A stretch of 64,000 nucleotides of DNA, taken from JBCBDX01 sp039822005. Lineage in GTDB: Bacteria > Pseudomonadota > Alphaproteobacteria > Rhizobiales > Rhizobiaceae. A model generated the notes under the pieces. That model saw only the letters and a program-made list of their open reading frames with translations, was not told the DNA's origin and searched no databases. The translations under genes were made by a program, and so were the position numbers. Below, piece by piece: positions 1 to 9,104 of the stretch; within the stretch, counting starts at the first letter, position 1; each line of letters begins with the position of its first letter. The stretch covers positions 347,259-411,258 of the forward strand of contig JBCBMZ010000004.1 of the NCBI GenBank assembly GCA_039822005.1, given 5' to 3'.

Positions 1-1
1 A

Positions 2-205
2 CAGCAAAAGCTCGATAACGCATTCGACGATGTCAACTACGCGCTCAGGATAGACAGCCGAACCGCAGAGGGATGGGCCATTCAGGCGCTCATCTATGAA
101 CGGCGCGGTGAAAACGCCCAAGCAGTCCAGAGCTATAGAAAAGCCCTACAGCTTGATCCGCAATATGAACCCGCGCGCCGTGGGTTGGAGCGGGTCGGCG
201 GATAA
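2..205 (+). CDS. TPR-repeat protein, C-terminal fragment
   Basis: The reading frame is open from the left window edge and stops with TAA at 203-205, giving the last 67 residues of a longer protein. The residues fit a tetratricopeptide repeat: a helix with ALRID, then EGWAIQALIYERRGENAQAV, YRKALQLDP and an Ala/Arg-rich end. TPR repeats mediate protein-protein contacts; no catalytic domain is visible in this part. It converges on the epimerase gene that follows on the other strand. The rest of the protein lies outside the window, so its role cannot be assigned. Confidence 0.7.
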   Translation, partial: QQKLDNAFDDVNYALRIDSRTAEGWAIQALIYERRGENAQAVQSYRKALQLDPQYEPARRGLERVGG

Positions 206-230
206 AGACTTTTCAAAATATCTGTTAAGG

Positions 231-1274
231 TCAGGCGCCCAGTTTCTCAATCAGCCGTGTCTGATTGCGCACCCAATAATCCATCGCCGTTTCGACAAGT
301 GCATCGGCATCATATTTTGGCTTCCAGCCAAGCGCCGTCATTTTTGAGATGTCCGGCATTCTGCGATCGCAATCTTCATAGCCCGGACCATAGAAATCAG
401 CTGAGCTTATGTCTTCGATGACAGGTGTTGCTTTCGAATCATGCTTGCTCACATATGTGTCCGCCATCTTCTCAGCCAATTGCCGAATGGTCAGCTCGTT
501 GGCCGGGTTACCGATATTGATGATTTCGCGGTTGGTTTGCTCAGGATTTTTCAAAATGAGCATCAGCGCATCAATGGCATCATCGATATAGGTGAACACA
601 CGTCGGTTTTTACCGCCATCAACCAGTCGTAACGGCCGGTTAAAGACCAGGGCGGACATGAAGTTGGCGAAAACACGTGGATTGTCTTCGCGGTTCCAAT
701 CCTTGATGTACTGATCCATCAAGGGGCCAACAAAGTTAAACGGACGAACAAGCGTGAAATCCAACCCATTTTGCATGCCGTGCGCATGGATCATGCGGTC
801 AAGCAACTGCTTTGCTGACGAGTAAATCCAACGCTGGTTGGCGATCGGGCCAAGGATGAGATCCGTCTGATCTTCGCGGAAAGGCTCTTTTGAACCACCG
901 GTCTTGCCATAAACCTCTGAGGTGGAGAAGTGGATCAGGCGGGTCTTGTGCTTAACGCAGGCATCGACGACCTTGATACAATCAAAAAAGTTCAGCTTCA
1001 CCACGTCAAGCGGCTCATTCAAAAACATGGCCGGGCGAACGTGAGCAACCAAGTCGAAAACCACATCGGCTTCCGCGATAACCTCATCCATGCGCTCATC
1101 ATCTTTGGTGATGTCGACTACTTCGAAATTATATGGCTCATTCTCAAAGCGTAGCGAGAGCTTGGCGTCTTCAATGTCGCTGCTGAGTACTTCGTACTCG
1201 CCAGAGTTCACCAAACGGTGCGTCAGGTTGCTGCCGATGAAACCACCAGCACCCAACAAAGCAACTTTTGTCAA
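231..1274 (-). CDS. NAD-dependent NDP-sugar epimerase/decarboxylase, ArnA C-terminal type
   Basis: Short-chain extended (SDR-e) sugar nucleotide enzyme of about 347 residues. Visible are the Rossmann motif GAGGFIGSNL near the N-terminus, the STSEVYG segment, YSSAKQLLDR (catalytic Tyr-x3-Lys), RPFNFVGP and EIINIGNP, and late SSADFYGPGYED. This set matches the UDP-glucuronate decarboxylase half of ArnA more closely than GalE. Expected role is making a modified sugar nucleotide for envelope glycans. I chose a TTG start at 1274, which gives the usual short N-terminus (MTKVALLGAGG) and has GGGGA upstream; an in-frame TTG at 1340 would overlap the glycosyltransferase gene. The glycosyltransferase lies 37 bases upstream, so the two are probably co-transcribed. 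Exact substrate is not readable from sequence. Confidence 0.85.
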   Translation of the reverse strand: MTKVALLGAGGFIGSNLTHRLVNSGEYEVLSSDIEDAKLSLRFENEPYNFEVVDITKDDERMDEVIAEADVVFDLVAHVRPAMFLNEPLDVVKLNFFDCIKVVDACVKHKTRLIHFSTSEVYGKTGGSKEPFREDQTDLILGPIANQRWIYSSAKQLLDRMIHAHGMQNGLDFTLVRPFNFVGPLMDQYIKDWNREDNPRVFANFMSALVFNRPLRLVDGGKNRRVFTYIDDAIDALMLILKNPEQTNREIINIGNPANELTIRQLAEKMADTYVSKHDSKATPVIEDISSADFYGPGYEDCDRRMPDISKMTALGWKPKYDADALVETAMDYWVRNQTRLIEKLGA

Positions 1275-1311
1275 AACGGTCCCCGATCCTAGATTTCCGC
1301 TATTTTTTTCC

Positions 1312-2418
1312 CTAATGGGAAATGGTGGCCAACTTGTCAATCAAGCTGTCAGAGAGTTCTCCGGTCAACCAGCTACCCTCTTGTTCTGATGCGACGGTGT
1401 GAACGTGCAAATCAACACCAAAAGCCTCGGCCAATGGCGGGAAGGTTGTCGTATAGCGCCTGGAAAGATTGAGCGCATCTATGCGAAGGCCCGGCCGTCC
1501 GAATACCAAATTGGTGAGCCCCGCACCATACTCGGTTATCACCGACCGTGCGTTTTCGAACAGATGTTTTTGTTGCGGGACACTGAGAACGGCCGGATCG
1601 ATTGAGAAATAACCGGCTTGCGCAAGGCGCGCTTCCAGCTTGTTAAAATTGCTCAATCGTCGGTTACCAATTACGTCGGTTTCACGCCGCAACAAAACCC
1701 TTTCGGGCGAACCCAGTCCCGGATCTTTACTTGGCACCCCGCTGATGAACGGATCAATGTGCAGCCTCACATCCAACGCGACCTGGAGAAAATACATTTC
1801 ATCGGTAACAATGGTTTCACGACGACGCTGAACGATCACTTCGCGTCCCCGCAGCAAGTCATCTGCCACCGCCTTGTAGAAAGGCTTCTCGGCCAGACGA
1901 GCTGCGACCAATACGGGCATATCTTCAGCTAAGCCCAATTCGTTGGCAAAAGCCACACGCGGCGCGATTTCGCAGATGAAGTGATAATAGTTGAACTCAT
2001 GTTGATGGCGCAGATAAAGCACGCTTTTGACGCGGCGACGCGGTGAAATCGACGGAATGAGCCCGTTCAGGTAGCTGTCGTCGCTGCCGCGCTTGTACCG
2101 GTGTATTCCTGACATGGAAGGAGCGAATACTTGTCGGTCAACCCTTACAAGTGAATTGCGGCCATCTACCGAAACGCGGCCGACCAGCCGGTGCGCACGA
2201 TACTGGCTCGGCTCACGCAACCGTTGTAAAATATCATCATAATATTTCTGCGAGTCGACATTAACATGTTGAGGCGGCGGTGACGGGCGGGGGGTTTCAC
2301 CCTGCACCATGATCGCGGCATCTTCTGCCCTTTGGGGCAAAAACCGCTCGTAACTTGGAAGCTGCCTTTGCTCATCTTCCGAAAGATCCTCCGACATCCG
2401 GAAATTGATACTGCGCAA
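1312..2418 (-). CDS. Glycosyltransferase family 61 (DUF563) protein
   Basis: About 368 residues. The central segment YLRHQHEFNYYHFICEIAPR, followed later by VLLRRE, NRRLSN and a C-terminal stretch with SVITEYGAGLTNLVF, is the signature of the GT61/DUF563 family, which transfers sugars onto proteins or polysaccharides. No signal peptide or membrane span is seen, so a cytoplasmic role is likely. The start is uncertain: TTG at 2418 has AAGGAAGGGG five bases upstream, while ATG at 2397 has no good ribosome site. It follows pntB by 37 bases and precedes the sugar epimerase, so it may be transcribed from the transhydrogenase promoter. The acceptor and donor are unknown. Confidence 0.75.
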   Translation of the reverse strand: MRSINFRMSEDLSEDEQRQLPSYERFLPQRAEDAAIMVQGETPRPSPPPQHVNVDSQKYYDDILQRLREPSQYRAHRLVGRVSVDGRNSLVRVDRQVFAPSMSGIHRYKRGSDDSYLNGLIPSISPRRRVKSVLYLRHQHEFNYYHFICEIAPRVAFANELGLAEDMPVLVAARLAEKPFYKAVADDLLRGREVIVQRRRETIVTDEMYFLQVALDVRLHIDPFISGVPSKDPGLGSPERVLLRRETDVIGNRRLSNFNKLEARLAQAGYFSIDPAVLSVPQQKHLFENARSVITEYGAGLTNLVFGRPGLRIDALNLSRRYTTTFPPLAEAFGVDLHVHTVASEQEGSWLTGELSDSLIDKLATISH

Positions 2419-2455
2419 TTCCGCCCCTTCCTTGCCGTAGACCGGGCTACTCCGG

Positions 2456-3859
2456 TCAGGCCTCCATGGCTTTGTTGATGTCTTCCACCATCTTCTTTGC
2501 ATCAGCGAACAGCATCATCGTGTTGTCGCGGAAGAACAGCTCATTTTGAACGCCGGCGTAACCCGAAGCCATGCCGCGCTTGATAAACAGCACGGTTCCG
2601 GCATTTTCCACATCCAGAATGGGCATGCCATAAATTGGAGACGCCTTATCGGTTTTCGCTGACGGGTTAGTCACATCATTGGCACCGATAACGAAAGCGA
2701 CATCTGCCTGGCTGAACTCGGAGTTGATGTCTTCAAGTTCAAAAACCTCGTCATATGGCACATTGGCTTCCGCGAGCAGAACGTTCATGTGGCCGGGCAT
2801 ACGACCGGCAACGGGGTGGATCGCGTATTTAACTTCAACCCCTTCATGCTTCAAATTGTCTGCCATCTCCCGCAACGCATGCTGAGCCTGTGCAACAGCC
2901 ATGCCATAACCGGGTACAATGATGACCTTGGACGCGTTCTTCATCAGGAATGCCGCATCGTCAGCTGCACCCTGTTTGACAGGACGTTCTTCTTGGTCGC
3001 CGCCGGCACCTGCCGATGCGTCTTCACCACCAAAACCGCCGAGAATAACCGATATGAATGAACGGTTCATGCCCTTACACATGATGTAAGACAGGATGGC
3101 ACCTGAAGAACCGACCAATGCGCCGGTAATGATCAGCGCCAAATTCTCCAGTGTAAAGCCAATGCCAGCCGCTGCCCAGCCGGAATAGGAGTTGAGCATG
3201 GAAACCACAACCGGCATGTCCGCACCGCCGATCGGGATAATGATCAAGACGCCAAGCAACAATGAGAGGGCAACAATCAGCCAGAACACAAAGTAGCTTT
3301 CGGTCGCAACCAGCACACCGACCAAAACAACAATGCCGATACCAAGCGCCAGATTGACGATATGGCGCATAGGCAGCATGATCGGCTTGCCCGACATCCG
3401 GCCATCAAGTTTCAGGAACGCAATGATAGACCCGGTAAATGTAATCGCGCCAATGGCAACACCAATTGACATTTCCACCAACGCAACGGTCTTGATATCG
3501 CCGACGTCGCCAACTCCAAACGAACTTGGGGAATACATAGCAGCGGCCGCCACAAGAACAGCGGCCAGACCGACCAGTGAGTGAAAGCCTGCCACCAATT
3601 GCGGCATCGCCGTCATCGGTATCTGGCGGGCTATGTAAGCGCCCACACCACCGCCAATGGCAATACCAGCCAGGATCATCACTGACCCACCAAAGCCCGG
3701 CGCCGCGAGGATCAGCGTGGTAATAACTGCAACAGCCATACCGATCATGCCGAACATATTGCCTTGGCGGCTGGTGGTTGGATGCGAAAGCCCTCTCAGG
3801 GCCAAAATGAACAGGATACCTGAAACGAGGTACAGGAACGCAGCGAGGTTCTGTGACAT
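2456..3859 (-). CDS. pntB: NAD(P) transhydrogenase subunit beta
   Basis: The 467-residue product has a membrane half of about eight to nine hydrophobic segments (residues 1-260) and a cytoplasmic NADP(H)-binding domain (about 285-467) with VPGYGMAVAQAQ, VAGRMPGHMNVLLAEA, VIGANDVTNP and MPILDVENA, all standard for PntB. Together with PntAA and PntAB it couples hydride transfer from NADH to NADP+ to proton flow across the inner membrane, the main NADPH source in many alphaproteobacteria. Length is normal for the family. It sits 12 bases after pntAB in the same operon. No odd features. Confidence 0.97.
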   Translation of the reverse strand: MSQNLAAFLYLVSGILFILALRGLSHPTTSRQGNMFGMIGMAVAVITTLILAAPGFGGSVMILAGIAIGGGVGAYIARQIPMTAMPQLVAGFHSLVGLAAVLVAAAAMYSPSSFGVGDVGDIKTVALVEMSIGVAIGAITFTGSIIAFLKLDGRMSGKPIMLPMRHIVNLALGIGIVVLVGVLVATESYFVFWLIVALSLLLGVLIIIPIGGADMPVVVSMLNSYSGWAAAGIGFTLENLALIITGALVGSSGAILSYIMCKGMNRSFISVILGGFGGEDASAGAGGDQEERPVKQGAADDAAFLMKNASKVIIVPGYGMAVAQAQHALREMADNLKHEGVEVKYAIHPVAGRMPGHMNVLLAEANVPYDEVFELEDINSEFSQADVAFVIGANDVTNPSAKTDKASPIYGMPILDVENAGTVLFIKRGMASGYAGVQNELFFRDNTMMLFADAKKMVEDINKAMEA

Positions 3860-3871
3860 GCTAGATCAGCC

Positions 3872-4273
3872 TCACTTGTCTTTTTTCTTGTACATGGCCA
3901 GCATTCGCTGCGTGACCATAAAGCCGCCGAAGATGTTCACCGAAGCAAGCACCAGGGCAATGAAACCAAATCCTGTGGCCAACCCGCTCGCTGAAATACC
4001 AACAGCGAGCAACGCACCGACCACGATCACCGAAGAGATGGCGTTAGTCACGGCCATGAGCGGTGTATGCAATGCCGGTGTAACCGACCAAACAACATAA
4101 TAGCCCACGAAAATCGCAAGAACGAAAATCGAAAACAGAAAAACAAACTCGCTGACACCGGAGCCATAGCTTGCTGTTTCTGCGGCTGCTTCCGGCAACT
4201 CGACAATGGAATTTCTCACCGCTTCGGTAGCGTTTTCCAATTGTTCGAGCGCATTTTCCAAAGCTTCATTCAT
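3872..4273 (-). CDS. pntAB: NAD(P) transhydrogenase subunit alpha, membrane part (PntAB)
   Basis: A 133-residue protein with an N-terminal Glu/Ala-rich helix, then three to four hydrophobic segments including FVLAIFVGYYVVWSVTPALH and TPLMAVTNAISSVIVVGALL. This is the separate membrane domain of the alpha subunit (PntA2), which is split from the soluble part in alphaproteobacteria but fused in Escherichia coli. Its ATG overlaps the pntAA stop codon by one base (TGATG arrangement), indicating translational coupling. It ends in a lysine-rich tail typical of a cytoplasmic C-terminus. Confidence 0.95.
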   Translation of the reverse strand: MNEALENALEQLENATEAVRNSIVELPEAAAETASYGSGVSEFVFLFSIFVLAIFVGYYVVWSVTPALHTPLMAVTNAISSVIVVGALLAVGISASGLATGFGFIALVLASVNIFGGFMVTQRMLAMYKKKDK

Positions 4274-5418
4274 CAGGCGTCCCCTTTTGAATCTTGCGCA
4301 AAATTCGGATGAACAATGGAACCGCCATGTGTGAGCAGCGTGGCTTTGACCAGTTCTTCTTCCGGATCGATTGATAGTTCGCCACTTTCCTTGTCGATCA
4401 TCGTTTCAAGGAAAGTGAGCAGGTTCTTCGCATATAGTGCAGAGGCTGAGGCCGCCAGGCGACCGGGCATATTGCTGTGGCCAACAATCGTAACGCCATT
4501 ATCGGTTTCAATAACCGCGCCTGGTTTGGCGCCTTCCACGTTACCCCCGCGGTCAACAGCCAAGTCCACGATCACTGAACCCGGCTTCATCGCCTTGACC
4601 ATGTCTGATGAGACCAAATTGGGCGCCGGACGACCGGGAATGAGCGCTGTCGTCACCACAATATCCTGCTTGGCAATGTGGCCCGCCACCAACTCAGACT
4701 GCGCTTTCTTTTCCTCGGCAGTCAATTCACGCGCATAACCGCCCTCGCCGGAGGCATCTTTCAGGGCGTCTGTCATGATAAATTTGGCACCAAGTGATTC
4801 CACTTGCTCACCGGCAGCGGCACGCACATCAGTGGCGGTTACAACAGCGCCGAGGCGACGGGCGGTCGCAATCGCTTGAAGGCCAGCAACACCAGCGCCC
4901 ATGACGAACACTTTCGCGGCCGGAACGGTGCCAGCAGCCGTCATCATCATTGGCATGGCACGGTCATAAAATGCCGCCCCCTCGACCACCGCCTGATAAC
5001 CAGCAAGGTTTGCCTGAGAGGACAGAACATCCATCGATTGCGCACGCGTGATCCGGGGCATCAACTCCATCGCGAAAGCGGAGACGCCCGCGTCTGCCAT
5101 CGCTTGCATACTGTCGCCCGCGTCCCAAGGCTCCATGACGGCCAAAACCGCCGCGCCCTTCTTATAACCGCCGACTTCCTTGTCAGACGGCCGACGAACG
5201 CGCAGCACCACATCTGCTTTTTTTCCGGCAGTCGCCGCGCCAACAGACGCGCCCGCCGCCTCAAAAGCCGCATCGACCATTTTTGACCTGTCGCCCGCGC
5301 CTTTTTGCACGACAACATCATGACCGGCAGCAACCAGTTTTTTCACAGTGTCCGGTGACGCGCCAACGCGGGTCTCATCGGCTGCCGTTTCAAGCGGCAC
5401 AAATATGGATAAAGGCAC
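4273..5418 (-). CDS. pntAA: NAD(P) transhydrogenase subunit alpha, soluble part (PntAA)
   Basis: About 381 residues forming the NAD(H)-binding domain I: ETRVGASPDTVKKLVAAGHDV at the start, FAMELMPRITRAQSMDVLSS, the nucleotide fold GAGVAGLQAIATARRLGA (about 170-190) and AKPGAVIE late. This is the peripheral subunit that binds NADH and transfers hydride to PntB. The start is not an ATG. GTG at 5418 has GGGGGA a few bases upstream and gives MPLSIFVPLE, close to family N-termini; a TTG at 5430 is also open. It is the first gene of the pnt operon, 69 bases downstream of the oxidase subunit IV gene, a neighbour order common in Rhizobiales. Confidence 0.95.
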   Translation of the reverse strand: MPLSIFVPLETAADETRVGASPDTVKKLVAAGHDVVVQKGAGDRSKMVDAAFEAAGASVGAATAGKKADVVLRVRRPSDKEVGGYKKGAAVLAVMEPWDAGDSMQAMADAGVSAFAMELMPRITRAQSMDVLSSQANLAGYQAVVEGAAFYDRAMPMMMTAAGTVPAAKVFVMGAGVAGLQAIATARRLGAVVTATDVRAAAGEQVESLGAKFIMTDALKDASGEGGYARELTAEEKKAQSELVAGHIAKQDIVVTTALIPGRPAPNLVSSDMVKAMKPGSVIVDLAVDRGGNVEGAKPGAVIETDNGVTIVGHSNMPGRLAASASALYAKNLLTFLETMIDKESGELSIDPEEELVKATLLTHGGSIVHPNFAQDSKGDA

Positions 5419-5487
5419 AAAGTCCCCCAATAGATTTTGGCAGTTTTATGTCGCGAGCCACATCAAGTAGAGCGAACGCGCCGGGGT

Positions 5488-5706
5488 TCAAACAAAGAAG
5501 TAACCGATCACCATCAAAATGATAAACGCGAAAGTGCCGCCAATGAGCCCACCGCCGGCAAAGAAGCCGAAGCACATGGCGATTAACAAAGCGATGGTGA
5601 TGAGCGCCAGCAGCTTGGAGCCTTGGATAAACATGTTGTATGTGCGTTCATGCTCATCATAGTCCATGACGCTTTCGACATTGGTGTTTTCTTGATCCGT
5701 TACCAT
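5488..5706 (-). CDS. aa3-type cytochrome c oxidase subunit IV
   Basis: A 72-residue membrane protein. After an acidic N-terminus comes the family motif MDYDEHERTYNMF, then two hydrophobic helices (LLALITIALLIAMCFGFFAG and GTFAFIILMVIGYFFV). This is the small bacterial subunit IV of aa3-type oxidases, which contacts the core of the terminal oxidase; oxidase core genes are not in the window. ATG at 5706 is preferred over a GTG at 5718 because GGGAACC precedes it. It lies just upstream of pntAA on the same strand. Confidence 0.85.
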   Translation of the reverse strand: MVTDQENTNVESVMDYDEHERTYNMFIQGSKLLALITIALLIAMCFGFFAGGGLIGGTFAFIILMVIGYFFV

Positions 5707-5804
5707 GATGGTTCCCACGATAAAAATACACGGTCGCCTTAGCCGACCCCTGCTCGCGCATCAAGCCTTCAACAAATAGTATTGGTCAGCCTGCAAACTG
5801 GACG

Positions 5805-6563
5805 TTAGGCGACCCTTGACGCGACAGCCTTGGTAAGGGCCGCCAAATCCACGTCACTGACGTCCGCTGCGCTGGGTAAAATCGGCATTGAAGCAGAATG
5901 GCCCTCCGGCACATCAGCAAACAAGGCATGCTGTTCGCGCGTGTTAAAATTCATGATTGGGTATCGCTGAAAAATCTTCGGGCCGTTTTCGATGGCCGAG
6001 CCCAGCAACACCACATTGACCAAGTGGCCTTCCGGCAAGACCGGACCGGCCAAACGGCTCGATCGGAACACGCGGCGATAAAAACCCTCATGCTCTTTTT
6101 TGATCACGGACAAGCACTGGTTGGCTTGAAAATGCCCGGTAGCAATGACCGCAGTGCGCAAAAGGAATATCGGCAATGATGGAAATTGGCTGGCATAGTC
6201 GGGATCGACTGCCAAACGACTGGGATCGATGAAAACATGCCCTTGATCGACCAATGGCCGCAGGACCGACGGAAACATTTTCGATGCTGGCGTTACGGGG
6301 TTGTTGCGATCAAGCACGCCCAAACGCACGGTTGCAACCAATGTTTCGCCCGCATAGAGGCCGATCAAATAGAAACCTTCGGCAAAATCGGCATCTTCGA
6401 TAACAGGGCCATCGAACTTCATTTCATAGATATTGCGCGAATCATATGCTTTGCGCCGGATATCGCCGGCCGCTTCCAACTCTCCTCCACCCACAATGCG
6501 CCGATAGTGCAAGCTGGATAGCTCGGAAAACATGGCCAAGTGGGTTGGCGTAAGAGCATTCAT
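5805..6563 (-). CDS. FeeM-like N-acyl amino acid synthase / GNAT-fold acyltransferase
   Basis: The 252-residue product resembles the GNAT-fold N-acyltransferases related to FeeM and LuxI-type synthases. Features seen: the RRKAYDSRNIYEMKF segment (the R-x3-Y start of this fold), GLYAGETLVATVRLGV, FIDPSRLAVDPDYA and a C-terminal VIKKEHEGFYRRVF block. FeeM-type enzymes move an acyl chain from acyl-ACP to an amino acid; whether this one makes a signal, a lipid precursor or something else cannot be read here. The last 35 residues are Ala/Asp-rich and probably flexible. A Pho-box-like repeat lies about 105 bases upstream, suggesting phosphate control. It is separate from the GGDEF/EAL gene by a 145-base gap containing that site. 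Confidence 0.6.
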   Translation of the reverse strand: MNALTPTHLAMFSELSSLHYRRIVGGGELEAAGDIRRKAYDSRNIYEMKFDGPVIEDADFAEGFYLIGLYAGETLVATVRLGVLDRNNPVTPASKMFPSVLRPLVDQGHVFIDPSRLAVDPDYASQFPSLPIFLLRTAVIATGHFQANQCLSVIKKEHEGFYRRVFRSSRLAGPVLPEGHLVNVVLLGSAIENGPKIFQRYPIMNFNTREQHALFADVPEGHSASMPILPSAADVSDVDLAALTKAVASRVA

Positions 6564-6654
6564 ATTATTGTCCCTTTTGGACTATGCTATTTTGGGACGA
6601 GCGAGGTTGTAAATGATTGGCTGTGCTAACCGATTGTTAGGGTTAACGTATCAC

Positions 6655-6686
6655 ATTTTAGGTAATTTGTTACAGCTTTGTTACAG
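6655..6686 (-). promoter_or_regulatory. PhoB-box-like direct repeat with -10
   Basis: Read on the minus strand, CTGTAAC occurs twice with four bases between (6680-6686 and 6669-6675), an 11-base period as in PhoB boxes (CTGTCAT-N4-CTGTCA type). Eight bases further on is TAAAAT (6660-6655), a fair -10. The layout matches a PhoB-activated promoter for the acyltransferase gene starting at 6563. Regulation is inferred, not shown. Confidence 0.5.
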
Positions 6687-6708
6687 TTTGAGCTGCAAAC
6701 CCCCAAAT

Positions 6709-9015
6709 TTAGGCTGCTTTCGTTGCCCGCCCACGCTCATTTTGCGCCTCGGCAAGTGTCTTTATGGCCGAACCGGGCAATGCGGAACCAAAGAAATAGC
6801 CCTGCATACGTTGAACACCGCCAATTGTTCGCAACATGGTGACCTGCTCTTCCGTCTCGACACCTTCAACGGTTGTTCGCAAGCCAAGGCGCTGACAAAT
6901 CGACAAAATACCTTCCAGCAAAGCAACGGGAGCTTCTCCGTTTGAACTATCGAGAAGGAAAGAACGATCGATCTTGATACGGTCAAGCGGCAGCTGATGA
7001 AGGTGATTAAACGACGAATAACCGGTGCCAAAGTCATCGAGCGCTACACGCACTCCTTTTGCCCGTAGTTGCAAAAGCTTGCGGGCAACAAATGCTTCAT
7101 TGTGGATAAAAGATGTCTCGGTGATTTCCACTTCCAACCGGTCAGCATCAAACTCGATTTCATCAATGTAATCGAGCAACCAATCGACGAGCGAACCATC
7201 CTGAAAATCCCGGGCGGACAGATTTACGCTGACCGATATGTTCTTGGGCCACGTGTTACAGTCTCTAAGGGCGCGTTGCAGAATATGGCGGGTTAACGGA
7301 GTGATGTGCCCCATCTCTTCCGCCAACGGAATAAACTCATTGGCGCTCACGACGCCGAAAGCATCGCTTTCCCAACGCGACAGCGCTTCGCACGCTGCAA
7401 GACGCCCTGTCTTTCCACAAACAATTGGCTGATAGAGCGGACGAATTTCACCGTTGTTGATGGCATTGACGAGCGCGCTTTTGAGAAACTGTCGCCGCAG
7501 TTGTTTTGTTTCCATCGCGCTGTTGTAGAGGCAGGTAGCGCCGATACCGTCTTCTTTGGCTTCGACAAGTGCAACACCCGCCTTGATCATCGTTTCAGAG
7601 CCATCATCGTCACTGGGCTCCACAAAAGCAGCACCGGCCGAAACGGTAATGGCAAACTGTTCACCACGAACATTGAACGGCCGCGATAGCGCTTTGGTAA
7701 GATCAGATGCAACGCTTTTGGCGCATAGATTTTTCCCTTGGACAAAAGCCAGAAACTCATCCGCACCCTGACGTGAAATGATGGCAGACTTTCCCAAATG
7801 CCGACGGGCAGCCAGACCAACAGCTTTTAGCATCCGGTCACCTTGAACGTGGCCTGCATTGTCGTTGATGCGTTTAAAGTCATCAATATCGAAGACAATC
7901 AGTGCCGATATCATCTCAGCGGCCGCGTTATCGAGCGCCTTTGCAACAAGACTGTGGAACAATTCGCGATTTGGCAGGCGCGTGACATTATCCGTCGTTC
8001 GCATTTGCTCAAAACGCCGACGAGCCGCTTCTTGTTCGCTAATATCCTCAATCAGAATCACATGTCCGCCGTCAGAGCGCTCACCGCCCGACATCTCAAG
8101 AATCTGCCCGCTTTGAACCGTGCATTTGGCTTTCGGCACCCGTTCCCGGATCAATTGGTAAAGCGCAGTATCAATGCGCACGACCGCCGCTTGGCCAAAG
8201 GGCCCGAACCGGCGCAGATAGCGTATGACAGTTGCGAGTTTCCGATTGCTCAAATCAAGCGTTTCCGGCACTTGAAAAATCCGCTTTGCCTGATCATTGA
8301 TGACGATTACCTGTTGCTCGTCATCAACCATGACCAGCCCGTGCGACATGGAACCTACAGCATCGCGTAGCCGCCGATCCAACTGGCGCTTTTCCAGATT
8401 GCCAGTAACCGCAAAGACAAAAGTAGAGCGCACTGACCGCGTAAGGGAAATGGCGCTGAAGAAAAATGGAATTGCCAGGATCGCCAAAACATAGTGCGAC
8501 AGAGATTCCTGCCAGACAAAGCTAGTCACCAACGGCGCAAGAAGAAAGAAAAGCGATGATTTGGCAACGCCCATCGAACCGTACATGCGCACGATGACGG
8601 ACGGCACAACGGCGAACGCAAACAGAACCGACAACAATGTCGCGAAGCCGTCGCCACCCAGCGCGACACCGGCGCCAGAGCAGATGCCAATGACAGCAGC
8701 ACCGGCGCTGGTCGATCCGGCGCTGCGAATTTCCCAGCTGCGGTACCAGTCTTGCCCCGGCTGTTCACCACGCTTTTGAAGCTCGGATCGAGCCATGTGA
8801 AAATGGTCAATCTGAAGCAAGCGCCAAAGGCCAATCAAAGCCGCAGCGATCGCAAGAAAGATAAACAGCGGGTTGAGGGTGTCAGCGAAAATGCAGAGCA
8901 TGACGGCGACCTGCAGGCATACGCCCGCAAGCAACTGGCCGCGGCCAGCGAAAAGCTGTTCGACAAAATTCTCGAACACGATCTTTTCGGCGTCTTGCTT
9001 CTTAAGTTCCGTCAT
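6709..9015 (-). CDS. Membrane GGDEF/EAL protein, probable cyclic-di-GMP phosphodiesterase
   Basis: 768 residues. Order: N-terminal membrane region with about five to six hydrophobic segments (residues 25-205), a PAS-like sensor region (about 215-330), a GGDEF domain (about 340-500) and an EAL domain (about 515-755). The GGDEF signature is changed to GADEF at 417-421, so diguanylate cyclase activity is doubtful. The EAL domain keeps the key pieces: CEALSRW with EAL at 543-545, NLSARDF, EITET, DDFGTGYSS and the VEGVET segment, so cyclic-di-GMP hydrolysis is likely. The degenerate GGDEF may serve as a GTP-sensing regulatory domain. It is divergent from the TRAP permease genes and probably monocistronic. 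Confidence 0.9.
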   Translation of the reverse strand: MTELKKQDAEKIVFENFVEQLFAGRGQLLAGVCLQVAVMLCIFADTLNPLFIFLAIAAALIGLWRLLQIDHFHMARSELQKRGEQPGQDWYRSWEIRSAGSTSAGAAVIGICSGAGVALGGDGFATLLSVLFAFAVVPSVIVRMYGSMGVAKSSLFFLLAPLVTSFVWQESLSHYVLAILAIPFFFSAISLTRSVRSTFVFAVTGNLEKRQLDRRLRDAVGSMSHGLVMVDDEQQVIVINDQAKRIFQVPETLDLSNRKLATVIRYLRRFGPFGQAAVVRIDTALYQLIRERVPKAKCTVQSGQILEMSGGERSDGGHVILIEDISEQEAARRRFEQMRTTDNVTRLPNRELFHSLVAKALDNAAAEMISALIVFDIDDFKRINDNAGHVQGDRMLKAVGLAARRHLGKSAIISRQGADEFLAFVQGKNLCAKSVASDLTKALSRPFNVRGEQFAITVSAGAAFVEPSDDDGSETMIKAGVALVEAKEDGIGATCLYNSAMETKQLRRQFLKSALVNAINNGEIRPLYQPIVCGKTGRLAACEALSRWESDAFGVVSANEFIPLAEEMGHITPLTRHILQRALRDCNTWPKNISVSVNLSARDFQDGSLVDWLLDYIDEIEFDADRLEVEITETSFIHNEAFVARKLLQLRAKGVRVALDDFGTGYSSFNHLHQLPLDRIKIDRSFLLDSSNGEAPVALLEGILSICQRLGLRTTVEGVETEEQVTMLRTIGGVQRMQGYFFGSALPGSAIKTLAEAQNERGRATKAA

Positions 9016-9104
9016 CTCATGCCCATCACGTCCCTGTTGGACTCTATGAGGGGTTCTTTAATGAAACTTGAAGTGGACAGGTTAATGCCGACAAGGCGGT
9101 CGGT

